From Pontibacillus sp. HMF3514 (GTDB lineage Bacteria; Bacillota; Bacilli; Bacillales; BH030062), in NCBI RefSeq assembly GCF_009858175.1, contig NZ_CP047393.1:2666001-2730000 (forward strand): a stretch of 64,000 bases of DNA. The letters run 5' to 3'. Shown in pieces: positions 46,585 through 56,741 of this stretch. The notes under the pieces were generated by a model that was not told the DNA's origin, searched no databases, and saw only the letters and a list, made by a program, of their open reading frames with translations. Every line of letters begins with the position of its first letter. Position 1 is the stretch's first letter. A program made the translations under genes and the position numbers.

Positions 46585-48275
46585 GATGAAGCCTTTTCAT
46601 AGTTATATATTTCGTTCACCATATGCTTATAAACATCATATGTCGGTTGTGATGATAATGCATTTAAATTAACGACCACCATGGCATATCGAGGTGTTTC
46701 GTGCGGAAAATACCCTGCAAACCAACGATGCGGATCTACATCTTCACTAATTTCAGCAGTACCTGATTTTCCAGCCACTTCTAGCCCTTTTAACCTGCCT
46801 CCTGTGCCATTTGGATCTTCAACGACCTTCGAGAGAAGCTCTTGTAATCGAAGTGTGTTGTAAGAAGATAAAATGTTCTCATCATCCTTATGTTCTGCAA
46901 AAGTGGTCATTGTAGCGTCGTTTTGATACAGAATGCGTGTAACACCCCTAACTTCTTTCTTCACGCCTTTTTGAGCTATGGTAGCCATCATATTAGCTAT
47001 TGATAATGGAGTAACTTGTACATTTAACTGCCCTATAGCTGTTTGTGAAATGGCTAATGGAACACGTTTATCTGTATCATTTCCCCAAATTGTCGAAGGG
47101 TTCTCATTTGGGAACTGTTCAAAATCGCTAAAATGAAATACATCACCATTCCACCCTACCTTTTCTGTGATTCCCAGTTTCTTCGCATAGTTTTCAATCA
47201 CATCAGGATCTTCAGCCATCATATCATTTGCTAGTTCTGCAAAGGTACGATTACAACTTTGGGCAAAGCTATCTTCAAAAGAGAGCATACCGAGTTCTCT
47301 TTCAGGCTTTTTCCCCTCGTTAATGCTCTTATTACAATTGAAAAGGCGATGTGTATTTACATTCGGGTGTTCAATAGCCGCTGCTGCTATAACGGTTTTA
47401 AAAATCGACCCAGGGGCATAGGCCGTAAGCATATGATTCACACTTATTGGGTCTTTCGGGTCCATGTCTGGTTTACTAACCATCGCGAGAACATCTCTCG
47501 TTTTTGTATCAAGTAAAACAAGACCACCTTTTTTTATTCCGAACTTCTCTACAATCTCCTCTGCTTTTTTCTGTAGATGAACATCTAGGGTTGTTTTTAA
47601 TTTCACTGGATAATATGGAGCCTGTTGTCCAACATAACGTACATTCAAGCCAAATATAGGCGATCCTACTGCATCTACATGATAGAGTAGCTTCTCCTCT
47701 TCAGTAGATTGTAAAAAAGGGTCAAAACTGTTCTCTAAGCCTAAGACACCTATTTGTTCTTTATAAGCTTCAGGATCTTCTCTCACGACGCCTAGAAAAT
47801 GCTTTGCGAACGTTGGATCCCCTTCAATCGAACGTTCTACAGGAATGATCCCTGGCATACTTAAATCTTTTAATTCTTGATACTCTGTTTCGGTTAACGG
47901 CTTTTCTCTTTTATCTGTTAAATAAAATGGTTCTTCAGCGTCTTCAATCCACTTTTGTATTTTATATGTACTTTCATCAAGTATTGAGGCAAGTTCTGTA
48001 GCTGGGTAAGAGATTGATTTAATAAAAGGAAAAAAGACAATATCCTGAACCTTCTGGTGTGTAAGAGGGACATGATTACGATCTATAAATTGACCTCTCC
48101 CATTATTCAAAAGCATTTTTTGTGCTCGTTGCTCTACACTTTCCTCTAGCAAATTGACGTTTTCAGGTCCGAATTGTTCTGTTGTTAGCAACTGGATATG
48201 TGCTAGTCGATAAATAAGTAACCCAAATGAGAGAACTAGTATAATGCTGATAAACTTAGCTCGTCTTGTTTTCAT
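46581..48275 (-). CDS. pbpI: Class B penicillin-binding protein (PbpI/YrrR-like transpeptidase)
   Basis: 564 aa. An N-terminal membrane anchor (FISIILVLSFGLLIYRLAHI), a PBP dimer domain and a transpeptidase domain with all three active-site motifs: SxxK in APGSIFKTV, SxN in SCNRTFAEL and KSGTAEI. It cross-links peptidoglycan; in B. subtilis the homologue is a minor, possibly sporulation-related enzyme. It lies upstream of yrrS, separated by the KTSC-like gene on the other strand. Confidence 0.93.
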   Translation of the reverse strand: MKTRRAKFISIILVLSFGLLIYRLAHIQLLTTEQFGPENVNLLEESVEQRAQKMLLNNGRGQFIDRNHVPLTHQKVQDIVFFPFIKSISYPATELASILDESTYKIQKWIEDAEEPFYLTDKREKPLTETEYQELKDLSMPGIIPVERSIEGDPTFAKHFLGVVREDPEAYKEQIGVLGLENSFDPFLQSTEEEKLLYHVDAVGSPIFGLNVRYVGQQAPYYPVKLKTTLDVHLQKKAEEIVEKFGIKKGGLVLLDTKTRDVLAMVSKPDMDPKDPISVNHMLTAYAPGSIFKTVIAAAAIEHPNVNTHRLFNCNKSINEGKKPERELGMLSFEDSFAQSCNRTFAELANDMMAEDPDVIENYAKKLGITEKVGWNGDVFHFSDFEQFPNENPSTIWGNDTDKRVPLAISQTAIGQLNVQVTPLSIANMMATIAQKGVKKEVRGVTRILYQNDATMTTFAEHKDDENILSSYNTLRLQELLSKVVEDPNGTGGRLKGLEVAGKSGTAEISEDVDPHRWFAGYFPHETPRYAMVVVNLNALSSQPTYDVYKHMVNEIYNYEKASS

Positions 48276-48356
48276 ATACCCTCACCTCATTCTCATTATC
48301 ACCATGGAGTGAGGTGGTTAAACTTTCATTAGTCTTTAATTGTTTGAACGAACGAT

Positions 48357-49024
48357 TTATTCCATAAAAGCCCCCCTTATGTTGAAGACTTGGAATCGAG
48401 ATAAGTTGAGAGCAGTCCGTTGCTTTTATGAGAGGTAGGGGTTCAGTGAAACGGCAATACTCCTGCGGAAGACCAGCTGAGCCTCCTCGTTCACTACGTT
48501 CTCTGTGGGGTCTCATCTGCCCTTTCTACCGCGGGAGTTTGCCGTTTCCCTCACCCCTTTGCTTTTATGGAGATTAACGGACCCTAGTTACTTGAGATCT
48601 AAACGTTACGGACATCGGTTCCGTTATATTGAACTTTTAAGGCATTTCGAGAGTCGTTACGGACATATGGTACCTTATTTATTACAAATTGGGATTTTTC
48701 AATGTGATTTGATGCAAATAACGGAATAAATGTCCGTAAGAAAGTCATTTTAAGGTCAAATAACGGAACAATTGTCCGCAAGCATTTCCTCACATTATCG
48801 CTGCGGTTCCGTTCATCACCATTCGGCTAAGGTGGGATTGGGAACGGGTTGACTCCTCCGGAATAACGGGCGAGCGAGACCCCGCAAGAAGCGTAGCGGA
48901 TGAGGAGGCTCGATCGTTCGTCCGGGGAAAGCAGCCCGTTCCCAAGCCCACCGTACTCCACAATAGCAACGGAACCGCCTCTCTCACTAAAACAGTTATT
49001 CCACATAACTGCCAGATTGTTGAA
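48357..49024 (+). repeat. Composite intergenic repeat, copy B
   Basis: About 665 bp without a gene, between pbpI and greA. First hairpin at about 48448-48548 (GAAACGGCAATACTCC against GGGAGTTTGCCGTTTC), second at about 48826-48960 (GGTGGGATTGGGAACGGG against CCCGTTCCCAAGCCCACC). Between them lie several ACGGAC and TCCGTTA words. Same orientation as copies C and D, opposite to A. Confidence 0.85.
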
Positions 49025-49043
49025 CAACTAACCAACTATTTTT

Positions 49044-49112
49044 CCCCACAAAAAAATAGTCCAGTTAAGGAGTACAAATTACTTTATACTCCAAAACTGA
49101 ACTACTTACTGA
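49044..49112 (-). terminator. Terminator of greA
   Basis: On the minus strand AGTTCAGTTTTGGAGTA pairs with TACTCCTTAACTGGACT, followed by ATTTTTTTG. Sequence-related to the terminator at 31584-31640. Confidence 0.75.
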
Positions 49113-49132
49113 CAGTGAATGAAATTTTAAGA

Positions 49133-49609
49133 CTACTCTACTTTCATAATCTTAACGTCGATGTCTCCACCTGGAGTGGCTACAGTTACTTCTTCACCGA
49201 CTTCGCGACCCATCAGGCTTTTCGCCATTGGGGATTCATTTGAAATTTTACCTTCAAATGGATCAGCCTCAGCGCTTCCTACGATTGTGTAAGTTTCTTC
49301 GTCCCCATCAGGAATCTCCTGGAACGTAACAGATTTACCAAGTTGAACTTCATTTTTATTACCAGTATCATTTTCAATAATTACAGCGTTACGTATCATA
49401 TTTTCCACATGAGAGATACGGGATTCTACAAAGGCTTGTTCATCCTTCGCAGCATCATATTCAGAGTTCTCAGATAAATCTCCGAATCCACGTGCAATTT
49501 TGATGCGCTCTACAACTTCCTGGCGCTTTTCTGTTTTCAAATAATGCAGTTCTTCTTCTAACTTCTCTTTTCCTTCTTGAGTCATATAATAGCTTTTGTC
49601 TTCAGCCAT
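49133..49609 (-). CDS. greA: Transcription elongation factor GreA
   Basis: 158 aa. It rescues backtracked RNA polymerase by stimulating transcript cleavage. The N-terminal coiled coil ends with [20 protein letters not shown], which carries the catalytic acidic tip; the C-terminal FKBP-like domain contains [20 protein letters not shown] 49609 gives the usual family start and follows AAGGAG at 11 bases; the GTG 12 bases upstream is too close to it. Confidence 0.97.
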   Translation of the reverse strand: MAEDKSYYMTQEGKEKLEEELHYLKTEKRQEVVERIKIARGFGDLSENSEYDAAKDEQAFVESRISHVENMIRNAVIIENDTGNKNEVQLGKSVTFQEIPDGDEETYTIVGSAEADPFEGKISNESPMAKSLMGREVGEEVTVATPGGDIDVKIMKVE

Positions 49610-49659
49610 ACCAAAATTCACTCCTTAATCGCATCAAAAGAAATCTCCAATTCCTATAT

Positions 49660-49688
49660 AAAAATGAGCGGCACATGGATGTGCGCTC
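49660..49688 (-). terminator. Terminator of udk
   Basis: On the minus strand GAGCGCACA and TGTGCCGCTC pair (one bulge) around a short loop, then ATTTTTA. The rest of 49622-49795 shows nothing else. Confidence 0.6.
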
Positions 49689-49795
49689 AGGTGATAAACT
49701 TGTTCTATTCTATAAAGGAATTTGATGTTCTAGAACTACTACCACATATAATGGCAGATTTTCATGTTGTTTTCAACATTTTTTTCTAAATGTTA

Positions 49796-50428
49796 CTAAT
49801 TTGCACGCTCATCTAATATCGTTTTGATCTTCGTTGTCATAAGATCAATAGCTACATGGTTTTGTCCGCCTTCAGGAATAATAATGTCTGCATAACGCTT
49901 CGTTGGCTCTACGAATTGTAAATGCATCGGGCGAACGACGTTAATATATTGATCAATGACAGAGTCAATAGTTCTACCTCTCTCATTAATATCTCGCAAT
50001 AGACGACGAATAATACGTACATCTGCATCTGTATCTACGAAAACCTTAATATCCATTAGGTCTCGTAAACGCTCGTCTTCAAGAACCATGATACCTTCTA
50101 GAATAATAACATCCTTTGATTCTGTAGGGATAACCTCATCAGATCTAGTATGAAGTTTATAATCATATACAGGTTTTTCAATGGATTCACGATTTAAAAG
50201 TCTTTGAATATGTTCCATTAATAAATCATTGTCAAAGGCTAAAGGATGATCATAATTTGTTTTTAGTCGTTCTTCAAATGGAAGGTGGCTTTGGTCTTTA
50301 TAGTAATAATCTTGTTCCATCATTAAAATCGTTTTATCTGTAAATTGTTGAAAAATAGAGCGTGTTACAGTGGTTTTACCAGAACCAGTTCCTCCTGCGA
50401 CACCAATGACTACTGGTTTCTCACTCAT
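49796..50428 (-). CDS. udk: Uridine kinase
   Basis: 210 aa, normal length. It phosphorylates uridine and cytidine in pyrimidine salvage. Walker A is [33 protein letters not shown] and [13 protein letters not shown] bind the nucleoside, and [17 protein letters not shown] forms the lid. Next to greA and yrrM as in B. subtilis. Confidence 0.97.
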   Translation of the reverse strand: MSEKPVVIGVAGGTGSGKTTVTRSIFQQFTDKTILMMEQDYYYKDQSHLPFEERLKTNYDHPLAFDNDLLMEHIQRLLNRESIEKPVYDYKLHTRSDEVIPTESKDVIILEGIMVLEDERLRDLMDIKVFVDTDADVRIIRRLLRDINERGRTIDSVIDQYINVVRPMHLQFVEPTKRYADIIIPEGGQNHVAIDLMTTKIKTILDERAN

Positions 50429-50520
50429 GGTACATGCTTCTCCTTTCGGGGGTTAAGACACCCTTTGCTGATTAATTCTATGAAGTATAGTCTTATGGGT
50501 GTGGATTACGTTTTACAATG

Positions 50521-51159
50521 TTATCGTTTTGTACTTATAGCCACTCCGTCACCAATAGGTACAATATTGGTTTTAAAATCAGGGTGTTGGATAAGCCACT
50601 CATTATAAGCTTCTATTTTACGAGCTATTTTAGCTTTGTTAGAACCATCATTGGGATTATCAGCAACATACCCTTTAAAAAGGACATTATCCGAGATAAT
50701 TACGCCATCTTTAGCCAGTGAAGGGGTAAACAGTTCAAAAAATCGTTGATACTGTCCCTTTGCTGCATCGATGAAAAGTACATCATAAGGCCCCTGAGAT
50801 AAAAGGTCGTCTGAAACTTCAAGAGCATCACCGAAAACGACTTTAATACGATTCTCTAGTTGAGCATCTTGAATATTTTGCACCGCTTCATGGTAGCGTT
50901 GTTCCTCTCGTTCAACCGTTACGATTTCACTATGAGGGTAGCACTGAGCCATACGTATAGCAGAATAACCGATAGCTGCGCCTATTTCCAAAATTCTTTT
51001 GGGCTGTTTCATACGGATCAGTTGTTCTAAAAACTCTATGCCTAACGGTTCCATGATTGGCACACGATGATCTTGAGCATATGTTTGCAACTGTTGAATG
51101 TGTTCATCTGGTTCATCCAACGTTTTCATTAAATACGTTTCTTGCTTAGGATCAATCAT
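50521..51159 (-). CDS. trmR: O-methyltransferase family 3 (YrrM; putative TrmR tRNA 5-hydroxyuridine methyltransferase)
   Basis: 212 aa. SAM motif I is ILEIGAAIGYSAIRMA, with the acidic DVLFIDAAKGQYQRF metal/SAM segment and ISDNVLFKGYVAD. The B. subtilis homologue YrrM/TrmR methylates 5-hydroxyuridine at tRNA position 34; that function is inferred by family and position. GGGAGGGCAAGG precedes ATG 51159. The U32/U34 peptidase genes often found beside it are not here. Confidence 0.88.
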   Translation of the reverse strand: MIDPKQETYLMKTLDEPDEHIQQLQTYAQDHRVPIMEPLGIEFLEQLIRMKQPKRILEIGAAIGYSAIRMAQCYPHSEIVTVEREEQRYHEAVQNIQDAQLENRIKVVFGDALEVSDDLLSQGPYDVLFIDAAKGQYQRFFELFTPSLAKDGVIISDNVLFKGYVADNPNDGSNKAKIARKIEAYNEWLIQHPDFKTNIVPIGDGVAISTKR

Positions 51160-51229
51160 TCCTTGCCCTCCCGCAAGTTTTTTCGTGCATCATTTTAACA
51201 CAACCTTTGTATTTTAACATAGTACAAAA

Positions 51230-51262
51230 GAAAATGCATTCACCTTTTAAGGCAAATGCATT
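51230..51262 (-). terminator. Terminator of mltG
   Basis: On the minus strand ATGCATTTGCC and GGTGAATGCAT form an 11-bp stem (with G-U), a 6-base loop and TTTCTTTT. Confidence 0.75.
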
Positions 51263-51282
51263 GATGTGTTGGTTTTTATAGA

Positions 51283-52401
51283 TTATGGTAAATATTTATT
51301 TTTTAATCTTAGGTGTTCATCATAATCTTCTGCATAGTAAACCTCACCACTTGGTGCAGCTACGAAATAGAAGTTTTCTGAGTTGACAGGATTCACAACA
51401 GCATCTAAAGAATTCTGAGCAAAGTTCGAAATCGGACCTACTGGAATACCTGGGTACTTATAGGTGTTATAAGGAGAATCTACTTCTAAATCCTTGTGCA
51501 AGACTCTATCCTTATGTTTACCTAATGCATATAGTACCGTAGGGTCCGTTTGAAGAGCCATGTCAATTTCTAAACGGTTATAAAAGACACCTGCGATTTT
51601 TTTACGATCCTCTACAGTCCGTGCTTCTTTCTCAAGTAAGGATGCAAATGTAACAGCTTCATGAACCGTTAAATCTTTTTCGTTAATACCATCTAGGTAT
51701 GGGGTAACCACTTCTTCTGTTTTTTGCAGCATCTTTTCAATAACCTCTTCTACTGAAGGGTCTTCTTTATAAAATTGATAGGTAGCTGCAAATAAGTAAC
51801 CTTCTAGTGGATTGCGAATCTCTGGCTCTAGAATGACATCAGATAAAATACTAGGATGTTTCTCTATTAATGATTCAACATATTGAACATCTTTAGTTTT
51901 TTCTACGAATTCCTCTTTATCAAAACTCATCTTATTAGAGTAGATATCAGCAATTTGTTGGATGGTCTTTCCTTCTGGAATCGTAACTGTAGCTACAGCT
52001 TCTTCAACAATCTTACCTGTTTTTAATGTTTCCGTAATTTCATCAAGAGTCATAGATGGTGAAAATTTATACTCACCAGCTTGGAAACCTGATTTATTTC
52101 GGAATTTAATATAAAATCGAAAAATTCGACTATCTTCAATAATACCTTTGTTCTCTAGGATCGAGCCTATCTTTGAAACGGAAGAACCGATCGGGATCTC
52201 AACCGTTTTCCTTGTCGTATCATTTGGGTCTACTGGTTCTAAACCTGATTTTACATATAAGTATCCTGATATACCAACCGCAGCGATGGCAATGACGATA
52301 ACACTTAATACGATAGCTACAATTCTACGTACAGTTCTCGCCTCATCACTACTTTTTTTCTTATTTTCATTTGTATGATCATCATGGTTTGAGGTCGACA
52401 T
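51283..52401 (-). CDS. mltG: Endolytic murein transglycosylase MltG (YceG-like)
   Basis: About 372 aa. It cleaves nascent glycan strands at the membrane and so sets strand length. A hydrophilic N-terminus, one membrane helix (IVAIVLSVIVIAIAAVGISG), a LysM-like subdomain, then the catalytic domain with FASLLEKEARTVEDRKKIAG (catalytic Glu), LQTDPTVLYALG and YNTYKYPGIPVGPISN. ATG 52401 follows AAAGGGGGA; the frame extends 15 codons upstream without a site. Confidence 0.95.
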   Translation of the reverse strand: MSTSNHDDHTNENKKKSSDEARTVRRIVAIVLSVIVIAIAAVGISGYLYVKSGLEPVDPNDTTRKTVEIPIGSSVSKIGSILENKGIIEDSRIFRFYIKFRNKSGFQAGEYKFSPSMTLDEITETLKTGKIVEEAVATVTIPEGKTIQQIADIYSNKMSFDKEEFVEKTKDVQYVESLIEKHPSILSDVILEPEIRNPLEGYLFAATYQFYKEDPSVEEVIEKMLQKTEEVVTPYLDGINEKDLTVHEAVTFASLLEKEARTVEDRKKIAGVFYNRLEIDMALQTDPTVLYALGKHKDRVLHKDLEVDSPYNTYKYPGIPVGPISNFAQNSLDAVVNPVNSENFYFVAAPSGEVYYAEDYDEHLRLKNKYLP

Positions 52402-52610
52402 GACAATTCCCCCTTTCATCCGATATATTATACTACAATTCTCCATTATTTTTCTATTGAAACGTGAAAATTGATTCGAAAAACTGAAGACACTTAGATA
52501 CCGTTAAAAAATAAGGCTAAATTCATCAGATAACATAGCCCTATACCACCTCAAATGTGATCACAAACTAATGGTTAACCATAAAACCTTTATATAGTTA
52601 CTCACTAAAG

Positions 52611-52638
52611 AAAAGAGCCTGACTAAGCAGGCTCTTTT
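52611..52638 (-). terminator. Terminator of the alaS-yrzB gene group
   Basis: AAAAGAGCCTG and CAGGCTCTTTT form a perfect 11-bp stem with a 6-base loop and T-run, 3 bp past the yrzB stop. Confidence 0.88.
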
Positions 52639-52640
52639 CT

Positions 52641-52922
52641 TTATTCTTCCTCATCTGTAAGCGTATTGAGGACTTCTTCAACCATTTCCCATTCTTCATC
52701 AGTCTCAATCTGATAAAGAGCTAGGTCGTCTTGCTCGTCATCTTTTTCCTCATAACGGAAAGCAAATACTTCAACTTCTTCAGATTCTTGTTGTTCTACA
52801 GGTACTACAGCGATGTAAGAATGACCTGTTTGATCAACATCGAACTTGAACAGTACTTCAAATAAATGTTCTTCACCGTTTTCATCTGGAATAATAATTC
52901 GCTCTTTTTCTTCTAATGCCAT
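52641..52922 (-). CDS. yrzB: DUF1292 family protein YrzB
   Basis: 93 aa, strongly acidic. EKERIIIPDENGEEHLFEVLF and the VEVFAFRYEE strand match DUF1292 proteins that follow yrrK (ruvX) in Firmicutes. ATG 52922 is 9 bases from GAGG, better than ATG 52928. No function is known. Confidence 0.88.
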   Translation of the reverse strand: MALEEKERIIIPDENGEEHLFEVLFKFDVDQTGHSYIAVVPVEQQESEEVEVFAFRYEEKDDEQDDLALYQIETDEEWEMVEEVLNTLTDEEE

Positions 52923-52933
52923 TTTCATTCACC

Positions 52934-53353
52934 TCATCTACTTTTTGCATCTAAATAACTTTGCAAAATCATAACAGCCGCCATTTTATCAATGACTTGT
53001 TTGCGTTTTTTTCTACTCATATCCGCATCCAAAAGAACACGTTCCGCGGCCATTGTTGTTAAACGTTCGTCCCATAGCTCAACTTCTAACTGAAATTGTT
53101 CGCCTACATGCTTCGCAAACGTTTGACTCGCTTCACCGCGTTCACCAATCGTACCATTCATATTCTTCGGAAGTCCAACAACAATTTGGCTGACTTCGTG
53201 TTCCTGGATATAAGGGGTTAGCTTCTGTACAGCATCATCGTAATTCCCTTCTTCCCAACGAAGTGTGGTAATTCCTTGTGCTGTCCAACCAAATGCATCA
53301 CTGATTGCTACCCCTATCGTTTTTTCTCCAACATCTAATCCAATTATTTTCAT
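52934..53353 (-). CDS. ruvX: RuvX/YqgF-family pre-16S rRNA nuclease (YrrK)
   Basis: 139 aa, an RNase H-fold protein: [20 protein letters not shown] contains the first catalytic Asp and [16 protein letters not shown] the substrate loop; [16 protein letters not shown] and [19 protein letters not shown] complete the site. Once called a Holliday junction resolvase, it is now thought to process 16S rRNA ends. It lies between the IreB-family gene and yrzB. Confidence 0.95.
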   Translation of the reverse strand: MKIIGLDVGEKTIGVAISDAFGWTAQGITTLRWEEGNYDDAVQKLTPYIQEHEVSQIVVGLPKNMNGTIGERGEASQTFAKHVGEQFQLEVELWDERLTTMAAERVLLDADMSRKKRKQVIDKMAAVMILQSYLDAKSR

Positions 53354-53354
53354 G

Positions 53355-53627
53355 TTAGCCCTCTTGTTTTTGTTGTTCCTCTATATAGAATTTCACTAAC
53401 TCCTCAATTAATTCGTCTCTTTCCATTTTACGAATTAAATTTCGTGCATCTTTGTGTCTTGGGATATAGGCAGGATCACCAGATAATAAGTAGCCGACAA
53501 TCTGGTTAATCGGGTTATACCCTTTTTCTTGCAATGTTTCATGAACGGACAATAATACTTCCTTCACATTTTTCTCAAATGGTTCTTCAGAAAAATTGAA
53601 CTTCATGGTCTTATCCATGGAACTCAT
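53355..53627 (-). CDS. yrzL: IreB-family regulatory phosphoprotein (YrzL, UPF0297)
   Basis: 90 aa. [13 protein letters not shown] and [40 protein letters not shown] are diagnostic. In Enterococcus the homologue IreB is phosphorylated by the Ser/Thr kinase IreK and affects cephalosporin resistance. AGAGGTGA precedes ATG 53627. It is co-oriented with alaS upstream, but a 16-bp hairpin sits between them. Confidence 0.93.
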   Translation of the reverse strand: MSSMDKTMKFNFSEEPFEKNVKEVLLSVHETLQEKGYNPINQIVGYLLSGDPAYIPRHKDARNLIRKMERDELIEELVKFYIEEQQKQEG

Positions 53628-53651
53628 TGAATCACCTCTTTATAGATGTAC

Positions 53652-53693
53652 CCGCATATTCCATATCTTAAAAGCATGATATGGAGTATGCGG
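53652..53693 (-). other. Strong hairpin between alaS and the IreB-family gene
   Basis: CCGCATATTCCATATC and GATATGGAGTATGCGG form a 16-bp stem with one G-U pair and a 10-base loop. No T-run follows in the minus direction, so it is not a standard terminator and may be an RNA processing or stability element. Confidence 0.55.
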
Positions 53694-53719
53694 ACAAGCT
53701 TTCTTCATTATATACCTTT

Positions 53720-56365
53720 TTAGCCTTGAGAAGAAACGGATTGCACATAAGTTTTTGCATATTCTAGTGCTTCGTCTACTTGTTCAGGATTTTTGCCGCC
53801 AGCTTGAGCCATGTCTGGACGGCCTCCACCGCCGCCACCACAACGAGTAGCAACTTCTTTAATTAAGTTTCCTGCATGGTAGCCTTGGTCCATTAAGTCT
53901 TTAGAAACTCCAGCAGCAAGCTGTACTTTACCATTGTTAACAGAAGCCAAGAGGATAATCCCTGAAGAAACTTTTTGTTTTAATTCATCAACCATATTTC
54001 GTAGTGCGTTCATATCAGATACATCTACTTTTTTAGCTAATAATGGTACCCCTTCGACTTCTTCAACCTGGTCAAGGATAGAAGATGCTTCTAAATTGGA
54101 CAACTTCGTGGATAGAGATTCCTTTTCACGTTGTAGGTCTCTCATCTCTTGGAATAATCCTTCAATTCGCTCAGGTACACCTTCAGGCTTTGTTTTCAGC
54201 AGGCTGGCTGCTTCATTTAATAAAGCTTGCTTCCCACTCATATACTCGTATGCGCCTTTTGCTGTTACAGCTTCAATGCGTCGTGTTCCAGCTCCAATGC
54301 CTGATTCTGAAATAATCTTAAATAGACCAACTTCAGCTGTGTTGGTTACGTGACAACCTCCACATAGCTCAATTGAATAGTCACCCATTTTCACAACGCG
54401 TACTTCATCTCCATACTTTTCACCAAACAGAGCCATTGCACCCATGTTTTTCGCTTCCTCTAAGGAATGGTAGTCTATAGCGACAGGGATTGAATTCCAA
54501 ACTTTTTCGTTAACGACTTGTTCAATTTGCTGCAGCTCTTCATTTGATACAGAACCAAAATGAGAGAAGTCAAACCGTAAGCGATCTGCAGTTACTAAAG
54601 AACCTGCCTGGTTAACATGATCGCCTAATACGTCCTTTAAAGCTTGATGTAATAGGTGCGTTGCCGTGTGGTTTTTCACAATGTGTGATCGTGAACCACG
54701 TTCAACTCGTGCTTTAACTTGCTCCCCTTTACGAATGGTTCCTTCTTGTACCATTGCATGGTGTAAGTTTTGACCATTCGGAGCGCTCTGAACATCAAGT
54801 ACTTCTAGCGTTGCTTCCTCCGTTTGAATCCAACCTTTGTCTCCAACTTGTCCTCCACTTTCTGCATAGAAAGGTGTTTTCTCTAAGAACAAGTACACTT
54901 CGTCGCCTTCACTCGCTTCACTTGCAAAATCTTTGTTTTTTATAAGTTCAACGATGTTTGTGTATGTTTCAAGGTCTTCATAACCCACAAACTCACTATG
55001 AGCAGTTACTTCACCTAAGACGCCTGATTGAATCTGCATAGAATCCACTTTCTGACGAGCATTACGTGCGCGCTCACGTTGACGTTCCATTTCTTGTTGG
55101 AACCCTTCCTCATCTAATGTGAATCCTGCTTCATGAACATACTCTTCTGTAAGTTCTTTCGGAAATCCATAAGTGTCATACAAACGGAATACTTCAGTAC
55201 CTGGGAATACGTTTTTTCCTTTCTCTGATTCTTCTTTAATGATTTTCGTTAAAATGTCTAACCCATCATTTAATGTTTCGTGGAAACGTTCTTCTTCTGT
55301 TTTAATAACATTTTGAATGAAATCTTGTTTCTTTTGAACTTCTGGATAGAAATCTTCCATAATATCCGCAACATCTGGCACGAGCTTATACATAAATGGC
55401 TCATGAATGCCAATCTGTTTCGCAAAACGGACAGCTCTTCTTAATAAACGACGTAGAACATATCCACGACCTTCGTTGGATGGTAGTGCTCCATCACCAA
55501 TTGCGAAAGAAACAGTACGCATGTGATCAGCAATTACTTTAAATGCAACGTCTTTTTCTTCAGAAGCATTATATTCTGTATCAGCAAGCTGTTCTGTGCG
55601 CTTGATTATAGGCATAAATAGATCTGTTTCAAAGTTTGTTGGTGTATCTTGCATAACAGAAAGAATACGCTCTAAGCCCATTCCCGTATCGATGTTCTTC
55701 TTCGGTAATGGTGTATAAGTGTCATCTGGGTTGTGGTTGAATTGTGAAAATACTAGGTTCCAGATTTCTAAATAACGTTCATTCTCTCCACCAGGATAAA
55801 GCTCCGGGTCATTCAAATCGTTACCATAAGACTCACCACGATCATAGAAGATCTCAGTATTCGGGCCACTTGGTCCTTCACCAATGTCCCAGAAGTTCTC
55901 TTCTAAACGAATAATACGCTCTTCCGGAACGCCTACCTGATCACGCCAGATTTTCAGTGCTTCATCATCTTCTGGGTGTACCGTTACGCTTAAACGCTCT
56001 TCATCTAAGTCTAACCAGTCCGAGCTTGTTAAGAATTCCCAACCCCATTTAATGGATTCTTCTTTGAAGTAATCACCAATGGAGAAGTTTCCTAGCATTT
56101 CGAAAAACGTATGGTGACGTGCTGTCTTTCCAACGTTTTCAATGTCATTGGTACGGATCGATTTTTGAGCATTAACGATTCTTGGATTATCTGGAATCAC
56201 ACGACCGTCAAAATACTTTTTCAGTGTTGCTACACCACTGTTAATCCAAAGAAGTGTTGGGTCCTCATGAGGAACGAGTGAGGCACTAGGCTCTACACTG
56301 TGTCCTTTTTCTTTAAAGAAATCGAGAAACATTTGTCGTACTTGCGCTGAGTTAAGTGATTTCAT
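53720..56365 (-). CDS. alaS: Alanine--tRNA ligase
   Basis: 881 aa, normal length. It charges tRNA-Ala. Class II catalytic core: [31 protein letters not shown] and GMGLERI; then the editing domain with [11 protein letters not shown] and CGGCHVTNT (zinc ligands), and the C-terminal DHHA1 domain ending with [20 protein letters not shown] 56365 is preceded by an AGGAGGATC site. Expression is controlled by a T-box leader. Confidence 0.99.
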   Translation of the reverse strand: MKSLNSAQVRQMFLDFFKEKGHSVEPSASLVPHEDPTLLWINSGVATLKKYFDGRVIPDNPRIVNAQKSIRTNDIENVGKTARHHTFFEMLGNFSIGDYFKEESIKWGWEFLTSSDWLDLDEERLSVTVHPEDDEALKIWRDQVGVPEERIIRLEENFWDIGEGPSGPNTEIFYDRGESYGNDLNDPELYPGGENERYLEIWNLVFSQFNHNPDDTYTPLPKKNIDTGMGLERILSVMQDTPTNFETDLFMPIIKRTEQLADTEYNASEEKDVAFKVIADHMRTVSFAIGDGALPSNEGRGYVLRRLLRRAVRFAKQIGIHEPFMYKLVPDVADIMEDFYPEVQKKQDFIQNVIKTEEERFHETLNDGLDILTKIIKEESEKGKNVFPGTEVFRLYDTYGFPKELTEEYVHEAGFTLDEEGFQQEMERQRERARNARQKVDSMQIQSGVLGEVTAHSEFVGYEDLETYTNIVELIKNKDFASEASEGDEVYLFLEKTPFYAESGGQVGDKGWIQTEEATLEVLDVQSAPNGQNLHHAMVQEGTIRKGEQVKARVERGSRSHIVKNHTATHLLHQALKDVLGDHVNQAGSLVTADRLRFDFSHFGSVSNEELQQIEQVVNEKVWNSIPVAIDYHSLEEAKNMGAMALFGEKYGDEVRVVKMGDYSIELCGGCHVTNTAEVGLFKIISESGIGAGTRRIEAVTAKGAYEYMSGKQALLNEAASLLKTKPEGVPERIEGLFQEMRDLQREKESLSTKLSNLEASSILDQVEEVEGVPLLAKKVDVSDMNALRNMVDELKQKVSSGIILLASVNNGKVQLAAGVSKDLMDQGYHAGNLIKEVATRCGGGGGGRPDMAQAGGKNPEQVDEALEYAKTYVQSVSSQG

Positions 56366-56415
56366 GATTGATCCTCCTATATTTAGAAAATAGTAAGTAA
56401 TTAAAATTGACCATT

Positions 56416-56706
56416 AAAAAAACTCCCGTCCTGCATTATCTGCAGGGACGAGAGTTGGAATCCGCGGTACCACCCTGATTATGAACCTTAAAATAAAAGT
56501 TCATCACTTCATGAAGAGAGTTCTCTTCGTTTCGCTATAACGGTGCGAACCCCGGCGATGTTTTAAAAACGCACTCCGGACTAGCGTTCTGTGACCCTTC
56601 ACCTAGAATTCTTTCCAGCCTTCGAGAATTCCTCTCTGTACAGATGGTCTGTCACATACTCGATCCTTCTTTGTATTACCGTATTCGTTTAAAAGCGTTA
56701 GGATAT
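56416..56706 (-). ncRNA. T-box riboswitch (tRNA-Ala sensing) in the alaS leader
   Basis: The minus-strand leader contains the T-box sequence GGTGGTACCGCGG (56474-56462) of the antiterminator. Its UGGU bulge can pair with the ACCA end of tRNA-Ala. It is followed by a strong terminator, AACTCTCGTCCCTGCA against TGCAGGACGGGAGTT with a T-run (56456-56416). Upstream stem I has the ACAGAGAGG motif, and a candidate specifier codon GCT (Ala) lies at 56585-56583 within GAACGCTAG. Uncharged tRNA-Ala should favour read-through into alaS. Confidence 0.93.
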
Positions 56707-56712
56707 GCCAAA

Positions 56713-56741
56713 ATTATAGTCAACTCCACACCAAATGTCAA
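56713..56741 (-). promoter_or_regulatory. Consensus sigma-A promoter of alaS
   Basis: Minus-strand TTGACA (56741-56736), 17 bases, TATAAT (56718-56713): both boxes perfect. The -35 box overlaps the last codons of the upstream transporter gene. The start should fall near 56706. Confidence 0.9.
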
